Shown here: positions 1-7,318 of the stretch, piece after piece
How positions within the stretch are numbered: position 1 is the stretch's first letter
Layout: every line of letters begins with the position of its first letter
NCBI GenBank assembly: GCA_964219345.1
Contig: CAXPPN010000037.1
Coordinates: 1-49,141, forward strand
Direction of reading: 5' to 3'
DNA length: 49,141 nucleotides
From: UBA3537 sp964219345
Lineage (GTDB): Bacteria > Bacteroidota > Bacteroidia > Flavobacteriales > Flavobacteriaceae
The notes under the pieces: model-generated
Database searches by the model: none
What the model was told of the DNA's origin: nothing
Seen by the model: the letters and a program-made list of their open reading frames with translations, nothing else
Position numbers and translations under genes: made by a program

Positions 1-3000
1 CTGCTCTAAATCAAATGTTGAAGTTACTGCCCCAGTAGCGCTCGTGTCACAATCTGTTAAATCAATTGGCGCGGTGGCAGTCGCTTTGTTATTGACTATT
101 AAATTGAATAATGGAGTGGGAGAGACAATAAAGCAACCTCCTCCTCCAGCACTTTGAACACGAACATAAATTTCTTGTTCATCTGAAGTACTCAAATAAG
201 GGCTAACTAGATTATCTGTTCCAGCTTCAGCAGTTTCAAAAGTGGTATAGTATGTTACCACATAATCTGTTGCTGATTGACCTCCTAAAATATCTATTGT
301 CTGTTGTTCTAAATCAAATTCCTCAATACCATCATTGGATAAATCATCACATAAAACCAAATCATCAACTGAATTTATTTGAGGTAAATCGATAAGTTTG
401 AGTAGAAAAGATTCAATTTCAAAACAATTTGAATCTAAATATTCGAATCGAACAAAAATCTCCTCTTGGTCAACTCCACCATAATTAATGATATCAGCGA
501 TAGCATTAACATCATTTTCTGCATCTTCTTGAGAATTATGAAATGTAACTACATAATCATCAGGATTTGGAGTAGGCGTAAGCATTGTCTCTTCATTTTG
601 AGATAAATCAAAAATAAATGGTGGTGCTGGTTGATCGCAAATCAGAAGATCTGTTGGAGTATCATAAATTATTTCAGGGAGTACATCAACACAAACTTCG
701 AATGAATACTCGCAATCGAAATTATCGAGAACGGTGTATGTATAACAAAATTGACCCTCAGTACTTGGTGCAATTGTAATTATATCCCCATTGGTTTCTA
801 TAATTGTGGGATCATCATCCCAATATCCTGAGACGATTTCAGGTGTGAACGAAAGATTTGCAGGTTGAAGAGCTGGATCAAAGCTTAAACTCCAAGAAAA
901 AATATAGCCATTGTCTAAACCAATATTATCAGTGATTCTGATTGTCCAACTTCCATTTAATGAAGACCCAATTAATCCATCAAGAGTTTCATCCGATGAA
1001 TAAGTTCCAGCAGGAACAAAACTGTCAGTGTATGTATCTGTTGTACTATCGCCATTGGGGAAAGTTCCGCCTGATTGAATTCCATCAACCAACGTTGGGT
1101 ATGAGTTGCCTGGGACAAAACAGTATAAGTAGCCTTCACCAGGTGTAGTATTGGAAGACTCTCCATCAACTGTTCCGGTAGCCCACGGTACTCCAAGGTT
1201 AGCTGAACCACCTCCTTGATTTTGTAGAACAACTGTTTGACCAGATGGAGAAATTATTTCAATATCCAAATCGCCTAAATAGGAATGCTCTAACTCTAAA
1301 CAAATCTCAACTAATTGATTAATATCATCAAGAGTTTGATCTGAGTCGAAACAATCCACTATTATTGAAGTTTCATAAGACACTCCACTTCCATCAGGCA
1401 GGAATGTCACTTCACTTTCTGGTGGTGTACATTCATTGTAATAAGGCGTTGGGTTTACAATCGCTGTGATTGTTGTTGAATCTCCAAAACAAAGAGGATC
1501 TGTAGCTGGAATAGTTTCTGAAAAATCAGGTGTTGTACTAACTTTTATAATTTGATTAATAAGGTTTGTGTTTTTACATCCTTCTGGAAAAATACTGGTA
1601 TTAGTATCCCAAACATTTAGGTTAGCAACATAGACTCCTGGTTCATCAAAAGAGAAAGTTGCTGTTTGGCCGTCAATGACAGTTCCGTCTCCTGTTTCCC
1701 ATTGATATGTTGCACCATCTCCACCTCCTGGTTCTGAAAAAGTTGCACTACCAGTTAAGGTAATTTCTTCACCCGTACAAACTAAAATAATTCCGTCTTC
1801 ATCTGGTTGTGGAGATGCAGTATCCAATTGTGATAAAATAGTTTGACATTCTGCAGGTGGATCTTGACAAGAAATATTGGCTTGCCAACCACTAAAATTA
1901 GCACCATCATTACTTGTAAATACAATGGTTAAACACCCTGTTGGATTTGTTCCGGTTGCAATAATCGTCCCTGGACCGTCAGCCACATCATAACCAGAAA
2001 AGTCCCCTATTAAGGTTGCTGGATCATCTGCATTATCAGCGTTATAAATACTTAAAATATCAGTATTTGCTTGTATTTCAAAAGAGGTAAAGTCAAGTTG
2101 TATGACTTGACCTTCAGTATCAGGACAAATGGTAAAAGTATAGTTTTCACTATCTGAATAATTATTGTCAGCACCACCAGAATCGTAAAAAATCCCATTA
2201 CAAGTTTCTATTGTTCCATCTGTTATTGTATATATTGGTGTTTCAACACAAACTGGTACTGTATTTGGTTTAAATTGGGCTTCAAGTGTAGCAACATAAG
2301 CATCTACAACATCTGTTTGACCTTCTGAAAACATGTACAGACATGCATCATTACCATAGTCCATATAACTCATAGTGAGCGCAAACTCTCCATCTTCGCA
2401 ACCGTTAATAGTTCCAGGATTTGGACAGCCATAATTTGGATCAACTATATTTGGTGTATCAGCAATACCGTCATCAGTAGCACATGATCCAGAAAAAGGA
2501 TGTTGTAAATTAAAAAAATGTCCTAATTCATGAGTTGTAGTTCTCCCAAGATCATAAGGTGCTCCAGGTACAATACCTGAGTCCGGACAACCTGCTCCTG
2601 AGCCAAAAGCCCCTAAATTCATTGTTACTGCTTGACCCGCTGCAATATTTCCACCCAGAGGAGAGAACCCTAATAATCCACCACCAATATCTTTAATCAG
2701 AAAGTTCATATAACCTCCCCATAAAGGGTCTACCTCTGCTCCCCCACCAAAATCATAACCAATAGTAACTGCTGGTCCCCCTTCTACCAAATCATCGTCT
2801 GTATTTTCGGGGTGATTTGAAGTGGCAATACAAAATTTTATATTGGCAACACCATGATTTACACCAGGATAAAAACCACTTGCAACGTTCCAAAGAGTAG
2901 CATCAGGATTTGTAGCCGTGTAATCCCCATTAAGGATGTCTATTTGATTTTGTGCGAGTGCTTCCAAACAATCACGGTCTGTCTCTAATGCTTCTGGAAA

Positions 3001-3231
3001 ATGAACAGCAACAGGTATTACAATTTCATCCATGATAGATCTTTGCTGAATATTTTGTCTTCGCAACAATTCAGCATTAAACTTTTTTTGATTTTCGGCC
3101 CATTGTCTAGCAAAAACAGGGTCTTTCATCAGCTCCTCCATATGCTCTTCCATGCCGCATGTACGCTGCTGCGCTGAAACATAAAGCCCAGAGAATGCAA
3201 TTAAAAGTGTAATTAGTGTAATTTTTTTCAT
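1..3231 (-). CDS. Large secreted M43 (pappalysin-like) zinc metalloprotease, 3' end outside window
   Basis: The reading frame is open from an ATG at 3231 to the window edge, giving 1077 codons without a stop; the C-terminus is missing. Residues 1-20 form a signal peptide ending near VSAQ. The zinc-binding and catalytic motif HELGHFFNLQH lies at residues 234-244, followed by a Met-turn candidate (SYMDYG, about residue 290), as in MEROPS family M43. Downstream I read a CUB-like domain (about 340-457), a PKD-like domain (about 465-560), a proprotein-convertase P-domain-like segment (about 605-785, with SYLGDLDIEIISP and GSWTIRITD) and then flavobacterial repeats (about 845 onward, with FDLEQQTIDILGG). 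Such proteins are usually exported by the type IX system through a C-terminal signal, which would lie outside the window. It probably degrades extracellular protein. It follows the small exported protein at 3234-3707 by 2 bp, so the two are probably co-transcribed. Family call is strong; substrate unknown. Confidence 0.9.
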   Translation of the reverse strand, partial: MKKITLITLLIAFSGLYVSAQQRTCGMEEHMEELMKDPVFARQWAENQKKFNAELLRRQNIQQRSIMDEIVIPVAVHFPEALETDRDCLEALAQNQIDILNGDYTATNPDATLWNVASGFYPGVNHGVANIKFCIATSNHPENTDDDLVEGGPAVTIGYDFGGGAEVDPLWGGYMNFLIKDIGGGLLGFSPLGGNIAAGQAVTMNLGAFGSGAGCPDSGIVPGAPYDLGRTTTHELGHFFNLQHPFSGSCATDDGIADTPNIVDPNYGCPNPGTINGCEDGEFALTMSYMDYGNDACLYMFSEGQTDVVDAYVATLEAQFKPNTVPVCVETPIYTITDGTIETCNGIFYDSGGADNNYSDSENYTFTICPDTEGQVIQLDFTSFEIQANTDILSIYNADNADDPATLIGDFSGYDVADGPGTIIATGTNPTGCLTIVFTSNDGANFSGWQANISCQDPPAECQTILSQLDTASPQPDEDGIILVCTGEEITLTGSATFSEPGGGDGATYQWETGDGTVIDGQTATFSFDEPGVYVANLNVWDTNTSIFPEGCKNTNLINQIIKVSTTPDFSETIPATDPLCFGDSTTITAIVNPTPYYNECTPPESEVTFLPDGSGVSYETSIIVDCFDSDQTLDDINQLVEICLELEHSYLGDLDIEIISPSGQTVVLQNQGGGSANLGVPWATGTVDGESSNTTPGEGYLYCFVPGNSYPTLVDGIQSGGTFPNGDSTTDTYTDSFVPAGTYSSDETLDGLIGSSLNGSWTIRITDNIGLDNGYIFSWSLSFDPALQPANLSFTPEIVSGYWDDDPTIIETNGDIITIAPSTEGQFCYTYTVLDNFDCEYSFEVCVDVLPEIIYDTPTDLLICDQPAPPFIFDLSQNEETMLTPTPNPDDYVVTFHNSQEDAENDVNAIADIINYGGVDQEEIFVRFEYLDSNCFEIESFLLKLIDLPQINSVDDLVLCDDLSNDGIEEFDLEQQTIDILGGQSATDYVVTYYTTFETAEAGTDNLVSPYLSTSDEQEIYVRVQSAGGGGCFIVSPTPLFNLIVNNKATATAPIDLTDCDTSATGAVTSTFDLEQ

Positions 3232-3233
3232 GG

Positions 3234-3707
3234 TTAATTGTTGTAGTGCTGTGGCTTAATCAAAATGAAGTAGTCGGTTTTATCGACTCTGTAGTATTGA
3301 TATCCTTTACGATGAAAAGGAAAGTTGTATTTCAACGGATTGAAAGTTGTTGGGTCAAAAAATTGATCTCTTTTAAGATTAGAAACAAAGGCATTAAAAA
3401 GAGAAACTTCCGAGAGTAGCGGATATGGTTTTTTGTGATCAGCTTCAGAAAATTTATTAATGACAACTCTGTTTCTTAGAATTTCTTTAATGCCTAAAAC
3501 ACGGTTTGGACGATTGAGAATTTCTTTAGATAGAGCTGCGCCATAAACTTCTTGAAGTTTATTGAGCTCATCATTGGAAAATGGAGTTTTTGTATTGGTG
3601 TTAAATTTAATAACACCTAGAGAGTTCTTAGGCACATTAGAATTTTGCCCATAACAGGAAAATGAAACGAATGCACAAAAGACAATATTGAAAAATAGTG
3701 CTTTCAT
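3234..3707 (-). CDS. Small exported protein of unknown function
   Basis: A 157-residue protein with a clear N-terminal signal peptide (hydrophobic residues about 4-18, ending SCYGQ). No known domain is recognised. The mature part is rich in K, N, F and Y, with an aromatic C-terminal third (KGYQYYRVDKTDYF). The stop codon lies 2 bp before the ATG of the M43 metalloprotease, so the two are almost certainly one transcription unit and perhaps translationally coupled. That makes a helper or inhibitor role for the protease possible, but this is inference from position only. The SC in the leader could be read as a weak lipobox, but the context after the cysteine is not typical. Confidence 0.75.
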   Translation of the reverse strand: MKALFFNIVFCAFVSFSCYGQNSNVPKNSLGVIKFNTNTKTPFSNDELNKLQEVYGAALSKEILNRPNRVLGIKEILRNRVVINKFSEADHKKPYPLLSEVSLFNAFVSNLKRDQFFDPTTFNPLKYNFPFHRKGYQYYRVDKTDYFILIKPQHYNN

Positions 3708-3894
3708 AAAAGTTAAATTGGCTCACAAAAGAAAATCATCAAGAAAACTCGATAATTTACTAGTGTAGTAAAATTGGTTTAATTGTACAGATTAAATTAA
3801 TAATCATTACAACATAAAGTTAAAAAAATATTTTCAATAATCTCTAAAAATCTGTTAATAATCATAAATTATAACTTCAAAGAGAGAAAATAAC

Positions 3895-3902
3895 TATCTT
3901 TG
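3895..3902 (+). promoter_or_regulatory. -7 promoter box of folE operon
   Basis: TATCTTTG matches the Bacteroidota housekeeping sigma -7 consensus TAnnTTTG. It lies 37 bp upstream of the folE ATG, giving a leader of about 30 nt. No clear -33 TTTG is seen. Confidence 0.6.
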
Positions 3903-3939
3903 TCATTACAACTTAGAATACAATTATTTAATCAAATTA

Positions 3940-4617
3940 ATGGGAATACAGATAAACTCTACTGAAGCGGACAACCTTGGGGATCATCATATTGGAACAT
4001 CTTCCGATACACCAATTCGAAATGACGCTTTTCTTTTGAATAATGAAGAAAAAATTGATATCATAAAAGATGATGTCAAACACATAATGGAAACACTTGG
4101 GTTGGATCTTACCGATGATAGCCTTAAGGGCACTCCAAACAGAGTTGCGAAAATGTTTGTCAATGAAATTTTTGGTGGACTTGACCCAGAGAAAAAACCA
4201 AAAGCTTCTACATTTCAAAATAAATACAACTATGGCGAGATGCTTGTCGAAAAAAACATCACAGTTTATTCAACTTGCGAGCATCATTTACTCCCTATTG
4301 TCGGAAGAGCACATGTGGCTTACATCTCTAACGGAACTGTTGTTGGATTATCCAAAATGAATAGAATTGTAGATTATTATGCAAAAAGACCACAAGTTCA
4401 AGAACGTCTTACAATTCAAATTGTAAAAGAGCTTCAAAATGTTTTAAATACACAAGACGTTGCATGTGTAATTGATGCCAAACACCTTTGCGTTAATTCT
4501 AGGGGAATTAAAGACATTGAGAGTAGTACAGTAACAAGTGAGTTTGGTGGAAAATTCAAAAACAAAGAAACTAAAAGAGAGTTTTTGGATTACATTCAAT
4601 TGAGCACAAAATTCTAA
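3940..4617 (+). CDS. folE: GTP cyclohydrolase I
   Basis: Converts GTP to 7,8-dihydroneopterin triphosphate, the first step of tetrahydrofolate synthesis and the entry to queuosine-type deazapurines. The 225-residue protein has the usual length. The zinc site is intact: Cys113 and His116 in TCEHHLLP and Cys184 in HLCVNSRG, a spacing of 71 that matches the characterised E. coli enzyme. The catalytic region VGRAHVAYI follows the first motif. The N-terminal 35 residues are a poorly conserved extension. It is the first gene of a co-directional run with cysS (16 bp gap), yidD and lgt. FolD and FolC are elsewhere in the window; QueE, at 16496, could use the same pterin precursor pathway. Confidence 0.96.
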   Translation: MGIQINSTEADNLGDHHIGTSSDTPIRNDAFLLNNEEKIDIIKDDVKHIMETLGLDLTDDSLKGTPNRVAKMFVNEIFGGLDPEKKPKASTFQNKYNYGEMLVEKNITVYSTCEHHLLPIVGRAHVAYISNGTVVGLSKMNRIVDYYAKRPQVQERLTIQIVKELQNVLNTQDVACVIDAKHLCVNSRGIKDIESSTVTSEFGGKFKNKETKREFLDYIQLSTKF

Positions 4618-4633
4618 AAACATTAGCCATCAA

Positions 4634-6115
4634 ATGAAATTATTTGAGGAACATAAAATCGAAATTTACAATTCCATTACTGGAAAAAAAGAAGTGTTTA
4701 AGCCTATAAACGAAGGTCATATTGGACTCTACGTTTGTGGCCCAACAGTGTACAGTAATGTTCATTTAGGCAATGTAAGAACCTTTATGTCTTTCGATAT
4801 GATTTTTCGATATTTCAAACATTTAGGCTATAAAGTGCGCTATGTTCGAAACATTACCGATGCAGGGCACTTAGAAAATGATGAGGACCAAGGTGAAGAT
4901 CGCATTGCAAAAAAGGCAAGATTAGAACAACTAGAACCTATGGAAGTAGTTCAAATGTACACTGTAGATTTTCACAACATTTTAAATACTTTCAATTTTC
5001 TTCCACCAAGTATAGAACCTACAGCTACAGGACATATTGTAGAACAAATTGAAATTATAAAAGAAATTATTGATAACGGTTTTGCTTATGAAGCCAATGG
5101 CTCAATCTATTTTGATGTTATCAAATACAATGAATCCAATAATTATGGAGTTTTGAGTGGCCGAAAAATAGAAGATCTCATACACAACACACGAGCGCTT
5201 GATGGTCAGTCTGACAAAAAAAACCCTCAAGATTTTGCCCTTTGGAAAAAAGCTGAGCCACAACATATTATGCGATGGCCATCGCCATGGGGTATTGGTT
5301 TTCCAGGTTGGCATTTAGAGTGTACTGCTATGAGTACCAAATATTTAGGCGAACAATTTGATATTCATGGAGGTGGTTTAGATTTAAAATTTCCTCACCA
5401 CGAATGTGAAATCGCACAAGCAAAAGCATGGCACAATCACAACCCGGTTAACTATTGGATGCATGCCAATATGCTAACACTAAACGGTCAAAAAATGGCA
5501 AAATCTACAGGAAATAATATTTTACCTGCAGAGATTCTTAGTGGTGATACTGACAAACTTTCCAAAGGATTCTCACCATCTGTTGTTCGGTTTTTTATGA
5601 TGCAAGCCCACTACAGAAGTGTATTAGATTTCAGTAACGATGCACTTTTGGCCTCAGAAAAAGGATTTCAAAAATTAATGGATACTCTTGACACACTTTC
5701 ATCATTATCCGCATCAAAAGTTTCGACAGATTTTGATGTTTCAGCTTGGAAACAAAGCTGTTACAATGCTATGAATGACGATTTTAATACGCCGATTTTA
5801 ATTGCTGAAATTTTTAGTGCTGTTAAATATATCAATCAAATAAAAGATGGAACAAATACTATTGATGCAGAGAGTCTAAAATTACTTACAAAAACACTAG
5901 ATGCGTTTGTTTTTGATATCTTAGGACTTCAAAAAACCTCAACAGAATCATCTAGTGATAAACTTGCAGACATTGTTCAACTTCTAATTTCGATGAGAAA
6001 TGAAGCTCGATCACAAAAAAACTTTGAACTTTCAGATCAAATAAGGGATCAATTGGCCGAAATCGGAATTCAATTAAAAGACGGTAAAGATGGAACAACT
6101 TTTTCTGTAGGATAA
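4634..6115 (+). CDS. cysS: Cysteine--tRNA ligase
   Basis: Class I aminoacyl-tRNA synthetase that charges tRNA-Cys in the cytoplasm. The 493-residue length is normal. The HIGH signature appears as HLGN (44-47) and the KMSKS loop as KMAKS (287-291). The catalytic zinc ligands Cys35, Cys230, His255 and Glu259 are all present with the expected spacing. The C-terminal helical tRNA-binding region (about 340-490) is complete. It starts 16 bp after folE and ends 4 bp before yidD, which suggests a common transcript. Nothing unusual except the Ala in KMAKS, which is common in this phylum. Confidence 0.97.
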   Translation: MKLFEEHKIEIYNSITGKKEVFKPINEGHIGLYVCGPTVYSNVHLGNVRTFMSFDMIFRYFKHLGYKVRYVRNITDAGHLENDEDQGEDRIAKKARLEQLEPMEVVQMYTVDFHNILNTFNFLPPSIEPTATGHIVEQIEIIKEIIDNGFAYEANGSIYFDVIKYNESNNYGVLSGRKIEDLIHNTRALDGQSDKKNPQDFALWKKAEPQHIMRWPSPWGIGFPGWHLECTAMSTKYLGEQFDIHGGGLDLKFPHHECEIAQAKAWHNHNPVNYWMHANMLTLNGQKMAKSTGNNILPAEILSGDTDKLSKGFSPSVVRFFMMQAHYRSVLDFSNDALLASEKGFQKLMDTLDTLSSLSASKVSTDFDVSAWKQSCYNAMNDDFNTPILIAEIFSAVKYINQIKDGTNTIDAESLKLLTKTLDAFVFDILGLQKTSTESSSDKLADIVQLLISMRNEARSQKNFELSDQIRDQLAEIGIQLKDGKDGTTFSVG

Positions 6116-6119
6116 GTTT

Positions 6120-6350
6120 ATGACTTTATTGAAAAATTTATTAATTACATTAATTAAGGGATATCAAAAATGGATTTCTCCACTACTCCCATCACGTTGT
6201 AGATTTCAACCAACATGCTCTCAATATTGTGTAGAGGCATTGCAAGAGCATCATTTTTTGAAAGGCGTTTTTTTGGGAATAAAACGAATTTTTAGATGTC
6301 ACCCATGGGGAGGATCTGGACATGATCCTGTTCCAAAAAATAATAATTAG
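6120..6350 (+). CDS. yidD: Membrane protein insertion efficiency factor YidD
   Basis: A 76-residue protein of the YidD/Hemolysin-alpha-like family, associated with the inner membrane and thought to assist YidC-mediated insertion. It has the family's cysteine-rich core: CRFQPTCSQYCVEAL (about residues 27-41) and the C-terminal RCHPWGGSGHDPVP. The N-terminus (about 1-22) is amphipathic with basic residues. It begins 4 bp after cysS and is followed by lgt after 68 bp. Full length for the family. Confidence 0.95.
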   Translation: MTLLKNLLITLIKGYQKWISPLLPSRCRFQPTCSQYCVEALQEHHFLKGVFLGIKRIFRCHPWGGSGHDPVPKNNN

Positions 6351-6388
6351 TAAAAGTCAGACACCCTTTCCAATCTCTTTCATTTCTT

Positions 6389-6396
6389 TATATTTA
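6389..6396 (+). promoter_or_regulatory. Possible -7 box of lgt
   Basis: TATATTTA differs from TAnnTTTG only at the last base and sits 22 bp before the lgt ATG. It would allow lgt to be transcribed independently of folE-cysS-yidD. Confidence 0.4.
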
Positions 6397-6418
6397 CAAC
6401 CAAAAACAAAACAACATT

Positions 6419-7252
6419 ATGAATTTTTTACAAATTGTATGGGAACCTGCATCGGACGGAATTAGACTATTTGGGGATTTCAAAATTCATTACTATAGTT
6501 TAATGTGGATGATTGCTTTCATTTTTGGACTTCAAATCATGAAAAAAATCTACAAAAATGAGGGAGAATCAGAAAGCAAAATGGATAGTTTGTTTATGTA
6601 TTCTGTTTTGGGAATTATGATTGGGGCTAGATTGGGTCATGTTATTTTTTATCAATCAGAATTATTTCGAGAGGATTTTTTTAGTGTGTTTTTACCCTTC
6701 AAATTTAGCGGAGGTTTTGAATTTACGGGCTTTAGAGGTTTGGCTAGTCATGGAGCGGCCATTGGGATGATTATTTCCATGTATATCTACAATAAAAAAA
6801 TACTTAAAAAGTCTGTTTTGTGGATTTTGGACCGTGTTGTGATTCCTTGTGCACTGGGTGCAATATTTATTAGAATTGGTAATTTTTTTAATTCTGAAAT
6901 GATTGGAAAACCAGCAAGTGAGGATTTACCATGGGCTATCATTTTTAAAGATATGGACTCCATCCCTCGTCACCCTGGCCAATTGTACGAAGCTTTTGGA
7001 TATATTTTTGTGTTTTTAATTTTATTTCTTTTGTATTGGAAGACCAACAAAAGACAACAAGAAGGGTTTCTTTTTGGATTGTTTTTACTCTTGCTTATGG
7101 CGGTTAGAGTTTTTGTTGAACAATTTAAAATTGCACAAGTTGATGGCCGAGAAGATTGGATTTTAGGATTGAACACAGGACAGGTTCTTAGTATTCCTTT
7201 TATACTTATAGGGCTTTATTTTATGTTTTTTCATAAAACTAAAGCTTCATAA
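6419..7252 (+). CDS. lgt: Prolipoprotein diacylglyceryl transferase
   Basis: Integral inner-membrane enzyme that transfers diacylglycerol from phosphatidylglycerol to the lipobox cysteine of prolipoproteins, the first step of lipoprotein maturation. The 277-residue protein has about seven membrane segments. Signature regions are GARLGHVIFY, GLASHGAAIG, RIGNFFNSEMIG (the conserved R-GN-N-E stretch) and RHPGQLYEA. The gene ends before a strong bidirectional terminator. Its substrates would include the lipoproteins in this window (18719, 25828, 39118 and GldJ). Confidence 0.96.
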   Translation: MNFLQIVWEPASDGIRLFGDFKIHYYSLMWMIAFIFGLQIMKKIYKNEGESESKMDSLFMYSVLGIMIGARLGHVIFYQSELFREDFFSVFLPFKFSGGFEFTGFRGLASHGAAIGMIISMYIYNKKILKKSVLWILDRVVIPCALGAIFIRIGNFFNSEMIGKPASEDLPWAIIFKDMDSIPRHPGQLYEAFGYIFVFLILFLLYWKTNKRQQEGFLFGLFLLLLMAVRVFVEQFKIAQVDGREDWILGLNTGQVLSIPFILIGLYFMFFHKTKAS

Positions 7253-7277
7253 TTAAAATATGTTTTAACAAAAAAAA

Positions 7278-7295
7278 GCCACTCTATCGAGTGGC
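7278..7295. terminator. Bidirectional intrinsic terminator between lgt and secDF
   Basis: Perfect 7-bp stem GCCACTC/GAGTGGC with a 4-nt loop, flanked by seven A (7271-7277) and nine T (7296-7304). It fits both converging genes, lgt (+) and secDF (-). Confidence 0.92.
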
Positions 7296-7318
7296 TTTTT
7301 TTTTGATTTGTAAAGTCT

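Noticed and set aside
942..1232. Short ORFs on both strands near the left end
   Set aside because: They lie inside the long open minus-strand frame of the M43 metalloprotease, which continues to the window edge. They are shadows.
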